Of a stretch of DNA of 15,827 bases, positions 7,389 to 15,238 are shown piece after piece. Under the pieces are notes generated by a model. The model was not told the origin of the DNA, did not search any database, and worked only from the letters and a program-made list of their open reading frames with translations. Position numbers and translations under genes: made by a program. This DNA comes from an uncultured Bacteroidota bacterium (GTDB lineage Bacteria; Bacteroidota; Rhodothermia; Rhodothermales; UBA10348). Position 1 is the first letter of the stretch; every line of letters begins with the position of its first letter. The stretch is from contig CALBJU010000375.1 of NCBI GenBank assembly GCA_937893205.1, positions 1-15,827 of the forward strand, read 5' to 3'.

Positions 7389-8516
7389 CTATCGACCCTC
7401 CCGAATGATAACGTCGCCATTGACAGTTCGAATAATGATTTTATTGCGACCACCGCGAACCTCTCCGGTTGCAACGATCTTGCGGGAAGATTTCCAGCGG
7501 CGCTCGGAGCCTCTCCTGGTGACTTCCACGTCGAGGTCGAAATCAGAAATGATCTCGTAGTCGTCATCGTCTGCATCGCGTGAAAGCGTAATTTCGATCT
7601 CAATATCCATAGACAATCCGCGGGGCAACGTGAGTTCGATGGTACCGCCCATCGATTCCAGTTCAACATGCCGATCACCCTCCGTTCCCCCGATCATGGT
7701 GACTTCAATATCACCACCCATGGTATTGGCTTCTATCCAGCCGTCGATTTCCTCGATCGTGATGTCTCCACCCATGGTGGTCGCGCTCACAAATTCTCCG
7801 GCAGATTCGACATCGATGTCACCACCCATGGTGTGAATGTCTGCGCCGTACAGGGCTTCGTCGACGTTCACGTCGCCACCCATCGTGCTGATGGTAACTT
7901 TGCTTTTGGCGCCGCCACGGGCTGATTTTACATTGTTGTAAGTGACATCCCCACCCATCGTGGTGCCGTCAATATTTCCGACCACGTCCCTGATGTCGAC
8001 ATCACCGCCCATCGTGTGCAGCGATCCATCAATATCAGAGTCAGAGAGCCAGATGTCTCCTCCCATCGTGGACATATCAATATTCCCGGAGAGGTTGCGC
8101 AGCTCCAGATCACCGCCCATGCTGGACCCTTCGATGCTGCCGGACACGCCCTCAATTTCGACATCCCCGCCGCTCGTGGATATCTCAAGATTAAATTCGT
8201 AAGGCACGTTGATCTCGAAATCAACGTCTGCTCTGGAGCGACGCGACTCGAATTCCGTAAAAATTTCTATGGCTCGAGATGACTCATCAAACTCGAGAAT
8301 CACGTCATCCGCATCTCTACCGTCGATGCTGACGAATACTTCAACCTCACTGCGGTTCCAACCGGTGATGACGATCGATCCGCCCGTTTCGAGGTCAAGA
8401 ATTAACTTGCCGCCAGATGAGGCGTCGAACGTGCGATGGACGTCCTGCGCGCTCGCCGTGGATGCCAGGAAGGCCATGATGGCCAGTGTATAGAAAACTC
8501 GTGTAACTGATTTCAT
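7389..8516 (-). CDS. Secreted DUF4097-like solenoid protein with MGGD repeats
   Basis: The start chosen is the ATG at 8516-8514, because a clear signal peptide begins there (MKSVTRVFYTLAIMAFLASTASA, cleavage near residue 23). A longer open frame to 8612 would bury that signal. The mature protein begins with a beta-rich domain (about 24-110). It is followed by ten copies of an (S/T)(M/S)GG(D/T)(hydrophobic)x(hydrophobic) turn; the MGG methionines are at residues 133, 151, 169, 187, 212, 230, 248, 266 and 289, with a TSGGD forerunner at 115. The C-terminus (300-375) has an Asp-rich stretch and a basic segment. The pattern matches the DUF4097 putative-adhesin group, predicted beta-helices of the envelope. 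Ligand and role are unknown. Upstream lies an SDR gene on the same strand, 128 bases away. Confidence 0.8.
   Translation of the reverse strand: MKSVTRVFYTLAIMAFLASTASAQDVHRTFDASSGGKLILDLETGGSIVITGWNRSEVEVFVSIDGRDADDVILEFDESSRAIEIFTEFESRRSRADVDFEINVPYEFNLEISTSGGDVEIEGVSGSIEGSSMGGDLELRNLSGNIDMSTMGGDIWLSDSDIDGSLHTMGGDVDIRDVVGNIDGTTMGGDVTYNNVKSARGGAKSKVTISTMGGDVNVDEALYGADIHTMGGDIDVESAGEFVSATTMGGDITIEEIDGWIEANTMGGDIEVTMIGGTEGDRHVELESMGGTIELTLPRGLSMDIEIEITLSRDADDDDYEIISDFDLDVEVTRRGSERRWKSSRKIVATGEVRGGRNKIIIRTVNGDVIIREGR
7640..8180 (-). repeat. 54-bp coding repeats (18-residue MGGD units)
   Basis: Ten units lie inside the solenoid gene. On the plus strand each shows a form of ccacccat with flanking similarity, most obvious around ccacccatggt. 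Seven of the nine intervals between units are exactly 18 codons; the other two are 25 and 23 codons. Outside the MGGD core the units are diverged, so they look old and selected at protein level rather than recent slippage products. Confidence 0.8.
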
Positions 8517-8644
8517 GTCGGTTGCAGCGTCAGAATGTCTGATGAAGCCAATGGGTAGGTGATCATTTCGTTTGTACCCCTTAGACCCACCCGATATTCT
8601 AATGGTTGGCATGTGGGGGTAAAAACTTTTTCGAAATCCGGTCT
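8517..8644 (-). promoter_or_regulatory. Intergenic region between SDR and solenoid-protein genes
   Basis: The 128 bases lie downstream of the SDR stop and upstream of the solenoid-protein start. Imperfect arms tacccc...ggggta with cccac/gtggg (about 8575-8623) could form a stem, and a T-rich stretch follows the SDR stop on the minus strand. A promoter for the solenoid gene is expected but I cannot identify its boxes. Confidence 0.3.
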
Positions 8645-9436
8645 CTACTCGCGGTTCATTACGCGAGGAATGAGAAATCGATACAGTCCTGGAAAAATCC
8701 TTTCTATCAGCGGTCCAAACCGTTCGGCGCCACCAATGAACGTGATGGCCTTTTTACGAGCGATGACCCGGAGCGCTTTTTTGGCAAATACAGCTGCTGT
8801 CATCGCTTCAATGTGCTGGGCATCCATCTTTCCGTGCTCAACGCCCGATGGGATCAGCGAGTGTCGGCTGATCTCTGTTTTAACGTAGCCGGGGCAAAGC
8901 AGTGTGATGGCGATGTCTGTTTCGTGCAGCTCAGCCCGCAGTCCCTCATAATATCCGTGAAGCGCATGCTTCGACGCAGAGTAGGTCGCCCGCCGAGGGG
9001 TCGCGATCTTTCCCATCACGCTGCTCATGACCACATAGTGCCCGGATCCTCTTTCAAGGAAGTGCGGAAGGGTTACGTGTGTCAGGGATGTGCATCCGAA
9101 AAAATTCACTTCCATGACGCGGCGCTCTATCTCCAGTCCGCTCTCTCGAATTGATCCCCGTTGGCCGATTCCAGCGTTGAGGATCAGTATATCCAGTCTC
9201 CCGAAGCGATCCAGAATGGCGTCGAACGCCGCTTGGTGCGAGTCGGAGTGGGTGACGTCGAGTGGCAAGACCATGTGGTCATCGCCCTCACAGTGGCGTA
9301 GGACGCGCTCGAGTCGGTCCACACGCCGTGCGGAAAGGATCAACGTCGCTCCCTTTCGAGAAAGTCCCTTGGCTAGAGCTTCGCCGATACCGGAGGATGC
9401 GCCCGTGATCCAGACAATTTTGTTTGAGAAAGGCAT
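8645..9436 (-). CDS. Classical short-chain dehydrogenase/reductase (SDR)
   Basis: This is an NAD(P)-dependent oxidoreductase with a Rossmann fold. Visible marks are the cofactor loop TGASSGIG (11-18), ARR after the second strand (36-38, basic residues favouring NADPH), LDVT (59-62), NAGIG (87-91), the catalytic Ser in VMSSVMGK (138 or 139), and Tyr152-x-x-x-Lys156 in YSASKHALHG. PGYVKTEI follows, as in the DHRS7/YqjQ-like group that acts on lipid-like or carbonyl substrates. The C-terminal part (about 220-263) is basic and hydrophobic (FGPLIERIFPGLYRFLIPRVM), which suggests membrane association. The length (263) is normal. No ribosome binding site is visible before the ATG. The hairpin at 9473-9504 separates it from the upstream operon, so it probably has its own promoter. 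The substrate is not known. Confidence 0.9.
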   Translation of the reverse strand: MPFSNKIVWITGASSGIGEALAKGLSRKGATLILSARRVDRLERVLRHCEGDDHMVLPLDVTHSDSHQAAFDAILDRFGRLDILILNAGIGQRGSIRESGLEIERRVMEVNFFGCTSLTHVTLPHFLERGSGHYVVMSSVMGKIATPRRATYSASKHALHGYYEGLRAELHETDIAITLLCPGYVKTEISRHSLIPSGVEHGKMDAQHIEAMTAAVFAKKALRVIARKKAITFIGGAERFGPLIERIFPGLYRFLIPRVMNRE

Positions 9437-9472
9437 TGATAGGGAGGAAAAGGGTGGTCTTGTAAAATACGA

Positions 9473-9504
9473 GAGCGGGGGTCTGCATTTGCAGACCCCC
9501 GCTC
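9473..9504 (-). terminator. Perfect 15-bp hairpin, probable terminator of the exporter operon
   Basis: The arms gagcgggggtctgca (9473-9487) and tgcagacccccgctc (9490-9504) are exact inverted repeats separated by two bases, a very stable GC-rich stem. On the minus strand it is followed by tcgtatttta, a short T-rich stretch. It lies 21 bases past the stop of the 89-residue gene and before the SDR start, as expected for an intrinsic terminator. Confidence 0.8.
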
Positions 9505-9525
9505 AAATATTCACCACCTTGTCGC

Positions 9526-9795
9526 TTAATTCAGGACGGATTCACGCTTTCTGAACATCACGGGGACCAGATCACCGTCCGGTACTCCGATCTGCGCGAG
9601 CTCCCAGCCTTTCTCATACCCCTCAATGAGGGATCGAAGGCGTTCAATGCGTCCAGTCAGTTCACGACCGCCGATGGTCCAGTCGAAAGATTCAACCCGG
9701 TAGCTCATGATCTGCTTTTTGCCGTTTACGGTAACCTCGACGTCAACCGTCTGGTTTTCCCGTAGCGAGGGCACATGGATACAGATCTCGTTCAT
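9526..9795 (-). CDS. Small hypothetical protein (89 residues) in exporter operon
   Basis: I do not recognise the family. The protein starts MNEICIHVPSLRENQTVDVEVTV, which looks like two beta-strands. NGKKQIMSYRVESFDW follows, then a helix rich in charge (ELTGRIERLRSLIEGYEKGWELAQIG) and the end GDLVPVMFRKRESVLN. It has no signal peptide and no membrane segment, so it is probably cytoplasmic. It follows the ATPase with a 24-base gap and is followed by a strong terminator, so the two are most likely co-transcribed and it is the last gene of the operon. A regulatory or accessory role to the ATPase is possible by context only. The reading frame is convincing because of its position and codon pattern. 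Confidence 0.65.
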   Translation of the reverse strand: MNEICIHVPSLRENQTVDVEVTVNGKKQIMSYRVESFDWTIGGRELTGRIERLRSLIEGYEKGWELAQIGVPDGDLVPVMFRKRESVLN

Positions 9796-9819
9796 GGCAA
9801 TGGGAGGGTTGCTACTGAC

Positions 9820-10527
9820 TTAGACTGATACTTCGGTGTGATCGTATTTGTGACCGATGACGTTTTCCGTAACCACGTGACCATCAAAGAGATGGATGAT
9901 GCGGTGACTGTATTCTGCATCTGCAGGAGAGTGCGTAACCATGATGATGGTCGTGCCCGCTTCGTTCAGCGACGTCAGGAGGTTCATTACTTCCTCACCG
10001 TGAGTAGAGTCGAGATTACCCGTGGGCTCATCCGCAAGAATGAGTTTGGGACCAGCGACAACGGCACGTGCAATAGCTACGCGCTGCTGCTGACCACCTG
10101 AAAGCTGCTGGGGAAAGTGATTCTGGCGATGCAGAATCTGCATGGAATCGAGGGCTGCATTCACTCGCTCCTTACGTTCCTCAGATGGCATTCCGAGGTA
10201 CAGAAGGGGCAGCTCTACATTTTCATAAACCGTGAGTTCATCGATCAGATTGAAGCTCTGAAAGACGAATCCGATGTTTCCTTTTCTGAGTTGAGCTCGC
10301 TGACGCTCGCTCAAATTCGAGACTTCCGTATCAAGAAACCAATACTCACCGCTGGTGGGATTGTCGAGCAGACCCATGATGTTGAGAAGCGTCGACTTGC
10401 CGCAACCCGATGGGCCCATGATGGAGACAAACTCTCCTTCTTTGATTTCTATGCTGACATTGTTGAGAGCCGTTGTCTCAACATCTTCTGTCAGATACGA
10501 TTTACTTAAGTTTTGTGATTTGATCAT
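9820..10527 (-). CDS. ABC transporter ATP-binding protein (MacB/LolD type)
   Basis: This is an intact ATPase of 235 residues, normal for the family. Motifs in order: Walker A GPSGCGKST (38-46), Q-loop Gln90 in FVFQSFNL, signature LSGGQQQ (142-148), Walker B LILADE (162-167), D-loop GNLDS (170-174) and switch His199 in MVTHS. It binds to the coupling helices of FtsX/MacB permeases and powers efflux or lipoprotein-type transport at the inner membrane. The start is supported by a Shine-Dalgarno-like gggag nine bases before the ATG. The adaptor gene lies 168 bases upstream and the 89-residue gene 24 bases downstream, but no permease gene is next to it. The 802-residue permease at 453-2861, whose own ATPase is broken, is a candidate partner; this is inference. 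Confidence 0.93.
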   Translation of the reverse strand: MIKSQNLSKSYLTEDVETTALNNVSIEIKEGEFVSIMGPSGCGKSTLLNIMGLLDNPTSGEYWFLDTEVSNLSERQRAQLRKGNIGFVFQSFNLIDELTVYENVELPLLYLGMPSEERKERVNAALDSMQILHRQNHFPQQLSGGQQQRVAIARAVVAGPKLILADEPTGNLDSTHGEEVMNLLTSLNEAGTTIIMVTHSPADAEYSHRIIHLFDGHVVTENVIGHKYDHTEVSV

Positions 10528-10695
10528 AGTTCGTGTCTCCCTCGGTCGGGATATGAGTAACTTCTTTAGGTTGGTCCTGACTGTCCGTCAGTGGGTATTC
10601 ATAGAAAGGTGTCGACATCCGAATCCGGCCCAGTAAGGACAATCGATCGAATGTATATCGAATAGACACCTGAAACTGTTACATGGTTGGCAAAA
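10528..10695 (-). promoter_or_regulatory. Leader between adaptor and ATPase genes, with ribosome binding site
   Basis: This is a 168-base gap in an otherwise compact gene set. It holds the gggag ribosome binding site of the ATPase (plus-strand ctccc, 10537-10541) and a small ctgac/gtcag hairpin around 10580. The length leaves room for an internal promoter, so the ATPase and the 89-residue gene may be expressed apart from the adaptor. I cannot identify promoter boxes. Confidence 0.4.
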
Positions 10696-12069
10696 TTATT
10701 TAAATACGAGGCGATCGGCTTCGTTAAAGGTATCGTAAGAAGAGGTTACAACAGTTTCTCCGGGCTCTAGGCCTTCGAGTACTTCGTAAACATCGGGGTT
10801 TTTTCGACCCAGGCGAATGGCTCGTCTCTCGGCAAACTCTCCCGATTCATCCACGACGTATATCCAGTTCCCGCCCGTCGTCTGGAAAAATCCACCTTGA
10901 GGAATGACAATGGCGTCGGAAGGATCGCTCATCTCAAGTCTGAATCGAACAGTCTGCCCACGCCTTATCGAGGGTGGTTCATTCCCGACGAAGTCCAAAT
11001 CGATTTCAAATCGACTGGCAATGACTTCTGGATAAACGCGGCGGACAATCATTTCATATTCCTGCCCGCCAATGTTGTTGGTGATGACCCGTTGGCCGCT
11101 TTTTACGCGGGTGATGTGGAACTCATCGATTGCCGCTTTCACCTTGACACCATCCAGGATGTCAATCTGACCGAATCGAAATCCGGAAGTTTTCAATTCG
11201 CCCAACTCCGCATTTAATTGTGAGAGCCGACCGCTGAAAGGAGCACGGAGCGTCAAGTTCTCCAAGCGCTGATCGACAAAAACAAAGTTCTCATCCATGC
11301 GGCGAACGGCATCTTCCATCTGATCAATTTGGATGCGCTGACGAATACTGTCGGCCCGATAGCCCCTCAGCGTGAGGTCGCGTCGGCGTACCCAGTACTC
11401 ATATTCGTCGCGCGTTCTTTCGAACTCGGCGGCCGATATAAGTTGACGCTCGAAGAGCGCAGTGTTTCTGTCATTTTCGCGTCTCAGCCGTCTGATATTG
11501 TAGTCCATATCAGTGAGCTGTTGCTGCATATTCAGGTTGTTTTGATCGACACGAAATCTCGTGTCTTCCAACCGATTATTCTGCTCGATGCGCCGCGTCT
11601 CAGTGTCCAGGATGCTGAGCTGGAGCTGCGGATTTGAAAGCCGCAGGATGGGTTGGCCTCTCTCCACAAGCTCTCCTTCAAGAACAAATATTTCTTCGAT
11701 TCGGCCTCCTTCTACGGCGTCCAGAAACACGGTAGTTCGAGGTTCTACATTTCCGGTCCCAGGGATCATTTCCTGGAAGGGCCCAAAGGTTGCTTCAGAA
11801 AGAGTGAGACGCTCAAGTTCGACGTTGAGTTTTCTGCCGCCGGTGGTTCCCGACCAGCCCCATGCGAGGAGCGCAATGAGAACGAAGCCTCCGGCAATCA
11901 TTGCCATATTTTTTCGGATCCAGCTCTTTTGTTCGAGCTTACGGTCCATTCCTTCGCCGCCGCCCCTGCTCTGGCTTCCTGACGGTGGGCTGCCCGCGCC
12001 TGTGGCGCCACGCGGCGCCATTAGCGTCTCAATGGAGCTTCTTTGCCCTGTGGGTGGTTCTGTGGTCAT
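10696..12069 (-). CDS. Periplasmic adaptor of an ABC/RND-type exporter (MacA/HlyD-like)
   Basis: This membrane-fusion protein would link an inner-membrane pump to an outer-membrane channel. A membrane anchor lies at about residues 55-74 (MAMIAGGFVLIALLAWGW). The first lipoyl half is near 113-148 (DAVEGGRIEEIFVLEGELVERGQPIL), followed by a long coiled coil (about 150-270, rich in Arg, Glu, Asn and Gln). The second lipoyl half is LTLRAPFSGRLSQL (272-285), then come a beta-barrel (about 308-385) and a membrane-proximal domain (386-457, IVIPQGGFF onward). The first 40 residues are a Gly/Ser/Pro-rich tail that such proteins usually lack. An alternative start at Met41 (11949) gives MDRKLEQKSWIRKN before the anchor and looks more typical. 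It heads the operon with the ATPase at 9820-10527. Confidence 0.88.
   Translation of the reverse strand: MTTEPPTGQRSSIETLMAPRGATGAGSPPSGSQSRGGGEGMDRKLEQKSWIRKNMAMIAGGFVLIALLAWGWSGTTGGRKLNVELERLTLSEATFGPFQEMIPGTGNVEPRTTVFLDAVEGGRIEEIFVLEGELVERGQPILRLSNPQLQLSILDTETRRIEQNNRLEDTRFRVDQNNLNMQQQLTDMDYNIRRLRRENDRNTALFERQLISAAEFERTRDEYEYWVRRRDLTLRGYRADSIRQRIQIDQMEDAVRRMDENFVFVDQRLENLTLRAPFSGRLSQLNAELGELKTSGFRFGQIDILDGVKVKAAIDEFHITRVKSGQRVITNNIGGQEYEMIVRRVYPEVIASRFEIDLDFVGNEPPSIRRGQTVRFRLEMSDPSDAIVIPQGGFFQTTGGNWIYVVDESGEFAERRAIRLGRKNPDVYEVLEGLEPGETVVTSSYDTFNEADRLVFK
12003..12020. other. GC-rich hairpin near the 5' end of the adaptor gene
   Basis: tggcgcc and ggcgcca form a perfect 7-bp inverted repeat around acgc. 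If the adaptor starts at Met1 it lies within codons; if it starts at Met41 (11949) it lies in the mRNA leader and could affect translation. A role is inference only. Confidence 0.35.
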
Positions 12070-12246
12070 GAAAGTAGATTGGAGAAGATGTAGCGGTTCG
12101 AGCCGGATACTTCACGTAAATACTTGGGTTTTTGTTTCATTTGGATCGGAAAGCCCAAGAACAGGGCTGGAGGGCTCTGAATTGACCTCTGATTCCCTTT
12201 TTTCTTGACCTAACTTGTGCCTTTACCAAACCGGAATGTCTAATTA
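12070..12246. promoter_or_regulatory. Divergent promoter region between adaptor and ELW-repeat genes
   Basis: The 177-base region must serve both directions. Visible elements are a direct repeat ttgacct (12182-12188 and 12205-12211), a taacttg box at 12211-12217 that loosely resembles the Bacteroidota -7 element TAnnTTTG, a small hairpin agccc/gggct (12152-12168), and cttggg/cccaag arms (12123-12128, 12154-12159). Which of these matter is not known. Confidence 0.35.
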
Positions 12247-15216
12247 ATGCTTGCACGGTTACTCTTTCTAACGTTGGCAATCAGCCTGCCGTGGGCCGCA
12301 CAGGGCCAGGTGTTGGTCAAAGACATCAATCGTCAGGGATTAAACTCTACTCCAGGCTCGATTACACCTGCAGGGGAACGTTTCTTTTTTGTCGCTGACG
12401 ATCCAGCGACGTCAGGGCGTGAATTGTGGATCAGTGACGGAAGCGGTTCCGGGACCCATCTCGTCAAAGACATCCGAACGGGTCCGATAGGATCCAATCC
12501 AGCCGAGCTGGTCTGGGTGGGTTCACAACTGTTTTTTACGGCCGATGATGGCCTGAGGGGTCGTGAGCTGTGGGTCAGCGATGGCAGCGAGGGCGGGACA
12601 CGCCTGGTCAAGGACATCCTTAGCGGAATTGGCACGTCAGAGCCGGCCGATCTGGTTGCATTCGGAGACACATTGATGTTCGTCGCCGATGACGATGTGA
12701 AAGGACCTGAGCTCTGGAGATCCGACGGAACGGATTCCGGGACCAGTATGGTTTTGGAAATTCGGTCTGGATCGTTGGGTTCTTTTCCTTCGAAGCTGAC
12801 GATGATGGCAGACACGTTGTACTTCCGGGCGAACGACGGGGTAACTGGGCCTGAGTTGTGGAGGTCAGACGGAACATCAGCGGGTACTTTTCTGGTCCAC
12901 GACGTGCACGCGGGCCCACTTGGGTCCGACGTCAACAACCTGACCGTGTGGGGAGACACGCTGTTTTTTACGGCGAATTCCGTGGATTCTGGACCGGAGT
13001 TGTTTCGAAGTGACGGAACCAGCACCGGAACATGGAGGGTGAAGGATATCCGCGACGGCAGTGTAAGCTCGAATCCATCAGTCCTGGTTGCAGGCGACAA
13101 TTTTCTCTTCTTTGTGGCCGACGGCGATGGGACAGGAGACGAACTGTGGGTCACCGATGGCACAGAGGCTGGTACGCGCATTGTTGTTGACCTGAGGCCG
13201 CAGGGCGGGTCGTTTCCACGAAACCTGGTCAGGTATGGGGGGAATATCTTTTTCACAGTAGATGATTCTATCCATGGACGCGAAGTGTGGATGAGTGACG
13301 GCTCGGCCGGAGGGACCTTCCTGGTAAGCGACATTCAAGCAAGCGGTGGTTCCAACCCAGATGACCTGACAGTCTATGCGGGAGGCGTCTATTTCCAGGC
13401 GAATGACGGCGTGAGTGGTAGCGAGTTGTGGGCAAGCGATGGGACCGAGGGGGGTACCTACCTGGTCTTGGACTTGAACGCGGGTGATCGAGGATCGAAT
13501 CCAGAGGGTCTCACCGTGTGGAATGGAGATGTGTATTTTAGAGCGAGTGAGCCGCTTTTCGGGGGCGAAGTTTGGAGATCAGACGGAACTGCTTCCGGGA
13601 CGTCCCTCGTTCAAGATGTAAGGACGGGTACCGAGAGCGCGTCGCCTTCTTCATTCGTGGTTCTCGATGACCTAGCTTTATTTGCGGCGAACGACGGTTT
13701 GACAGGGACGGAACTCTGGGTAAGCGACGGATCGGAGCCCGGCACACGCCTGATGCGGGATATATTTCCGGGAGCGACTGGCTCGAATCCAGCAAGTTTG
13801 ATGGTATTTGAAGGCCAGGTACTATTCCTTGCAGCGACTGAAGTGGTGCGGCTCGTTCAGGAGGATACTCTCAGTACGGGCCCAGAACTTTGGAGAAGCG
13901 ATGGAACCTCGGAAGGAACCTATCTGGTCAAGGATATTCGCCCGGGCCCTGCGCCTTCAGAGATTCTTTGGATGACAGCGACCAGTGACAAATTTTATTT
14001 CGTCGCGGATGATGGAGAGCATGGCAGGGAGTTGTGGGTCAGCGACGCAACGACGGCGGGTACCCGCCTGGTGAAGGATATCAATCCAGCCTTCCTTCTT
14101 GGATCCAATCCGAGCGGTCTGGTGGTGCTGAACGACACCCTGTATTTCGCTGCCGAAGAGTCCTTTCAGTCGATGGAGTTGTGGCGGACGGATGGTACAG
14201 AAGAAGGGACCCAGCTGGTAAAAGATATTCGCGATGGCCCCTTGAGTTCGGAACTGGCGTGGCTCACTGTGGCAGGAGGCCAGATCTTTTTTGGAGCCAA
14301 CGACGGCAGCAACGGTTTCGAACTTCATGTGAGCGACGGGACAACGGAGGGCACCGTGATGGTTGCCAATTTATCTTCCGGTCGGCAGAGTTCAGATCTG
14401 TCTTGGTTTACCGCACTGGGAAATCTAATATTTTTCCGGGCTGAGTTTGGAGGCGTCGGCCCTGAGCTTTGGGTGTCCGACGGCACCGAAGCGGGAACGA
14501 TGGGTCTTGCTCAAATATCCACAACTTCCACCGAACTGATTCCCTGGATTACCGCTGGAAACGACCGCATATTTTTTGTCGCTTCCGGAGCCAGTGACGA
14601 GCGTGAGCTGTGGGTATCAGATGGAACACCGGGTGGAACGCTTCAGGTCGCGGACATTCATCCGTCGTCTGGTTCCGACCCGGAAAATCTTCTTTTTGCA
14701 GCCAATCGATTGTTTTTTACGGCAGAGGACGGCGTGACCGGTAGGGAACTATGGACGAGCGACGGAACCTCCGACGGCACATTTCTCGTCACCGATTTAT
14801 TTCCAGGAGATCAGGGCTCGGGGGCTTCCTTACTCGGTTTTGACGGTCATTTTCTGTTTTTTCGCGCGAATGACGGCGTGGTTGGGAGCGAATTGTGGCG
14901 GCTTGATGCAATCACTGTGTTCGTAGAAGGAGGAGATGAAACGATTCCGGCCTACGTCGAACTATCTCCAGTCTATCCAAATCCGTTCCAGTCAGGCGCA
15001 CAATTCGAACTTCGAACGGCGGTGAGCGAGCGGATACGCGTTGATGTTTACGACATTCTAGGGCGTCAACTTGTCCGACTTGCAGATGAATTCATCCCCG
15101 CGGGTGTTTCTTTGACAGTCCGTCTCGATGGCTCCCGTTGGACGCCGGGCGTATATTTTGTGCGGATAGAAGGCGAATCTTTTTCAGTGACGAGATCTGT
15201 CGTACGTATTCGCTGA
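12247..15216 (+). CDS. Secreted ELWxxDGT-repeat protein with T9SS sorting tail
   Basis: A signal peptide (MLARLLFLTLAISLPWAAQG, cleavage near residue 20) is followed by 17 full repeats of the pattern LFFxADDGxxGxELWxSDGTxxGTxLVKDI and a degenerate eighteenth copy (GSELWRLDA). The repeats are about 45-60 residues apart and each probably forms one blade of a beta-propeller, which would give two or three propellers. From about residue 902 comes a type A T9SS C-terminal domain: LSPVYPNPF, then RVDVYDILGRQLVRL, a PAG turn, WTPGVYFVRI and a final VTRSVVRIR. The protein should cross the inner membrane by Sec and the outer membrane by the type IX system, then be anchored at the surface or released. 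Its biological role is unknown. No enzyme motif was seen. Confidence 0.93.
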   Translation: MLARLLFLTLAISLPWAAQGQVLVKDINRQGLNSTPGSITPAGERFFFVADDPATSGRELWISDGSGSGTHLVKDIRTGPIGSNPAELVWVGSQLFFTADDGLRGRELWVSDGSEGGTRLVKDILSGIGTSEPADLVAFGDTLMFVADDDVKGPELWRSDGTDSGTSMVLEIRSGSLGSFPSKLTMMADTLYFRANDGVTGPELWRSDGTSAGTFLVHDVHAGPLGSDVNNLTVWGDTLFFTANSVDSGPELFRSDGTSTGTWRVKDIRDGSVSSNPSVLVAGDNFLFFVADGDGTGDELWVTDGTEAGTRIVVDLRPQGGSFPRNLVRYGGNIFFTVDDSIHGREVWMSDGSAGGTFLVSDIQASGGSNPDDLTVYAGGVYFQANDGVSGSELWASDGTEGGTYLVLDLNAGDRGSNPEGLTVWNGDVYFRASEPLFGGEVWRSDGTASGTSLVQDVRTGTESASPSSFVVLDDLALFAANDGLTGTELWVSDGSEPGTRLMRDIFPGATGSNPASLMVFEGQVLFLAATEVVRLVQEDTLSTGPELWRSDGTSEGTYLVKDIRPGPAPSEILWMTATSDKFYFVADDGEHGRELWVSDATTAGTRLVKDINPAFLLGSNPSGLVVLNDTLYFAAEESFQSMELWRTDGTEEGTQLVKDIRDGPLSSELAWLTVAGGQIFFGANDGSNGFELHVSDGTTEGTVMVANLSSGRQSSDLSWFTALGNLIFFRAEFGGVGPELWVSDGTEAGTMGLAQISTTSTELIPWITAGNDRIFFVASGASDERELWVSDGTPGGTLQVADIHPSSGSDPENLLFAANRLFFTAEDGVTGRELWTSDGTSDGTFLVTDLFPGDQGSGASLLGFDGHFLFFRANDGVVGSELWRLDAITVFVEGGDETIPAYVELSPVYPNPFQSGAQFELRTAVSERIRVDVYDILGRQLVRLADEFIPAGVSLTVRLDGSRWTPGVYFVRIEGESFSVTRSVVRIR
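12310..14910 (+). repeat. Tandem ELWxxDGT coding repeats (17 full and one degenerate)
   Basis: Each unit carries a gag-ctg/ttg-tgg (ELW) core, a gay-gg(n)-ac(n) (DGT) core and a GTxLVKDI stretch. Core residues vary in a few copies: ELF in copy 5, EVW in copies 7 and 9, SDAT in copy 12, ELHVSDGT in copy 14. At DNA level the units are diverged, so recent expansion is not apparent. Confidence 0.85.
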
Positions 15217-15238
15217 TCCACACTCAATCTGGTTTTGA

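Noticed and set aside
7640..8180. Regular 54-base spacing considered as a CRISPR array or satellite
   Set aside because: The repeats are in frame, diverged at DNA level and conserved at protein level inside a gene with a signal peptide, so they are coding repeats.
8517..8612. N-terminal extension of the solenoid protein (32 extra residues)
   Set aside because: It would place a clear signal peptide in the middle of the protein; the ATG at 8516 gives a standard secreted N-terminus.
9473..9504. Perfect inverted repeat considered as a transposon end or attachment site
   Set aside because: There is no transposase or integrase, no second copy in the window and no target duplication; its position just after an operon fits a terminator better.
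12333..13334. 333-codon minus-strand open frame within the ELW-repeat gene
   Set aside because: It is antisense to the repeats and its own sequence is periodic (repeated VPSDLxSSGP-like units) because it mirrors the ELWxxDGT repeats. It is not an independent gene.
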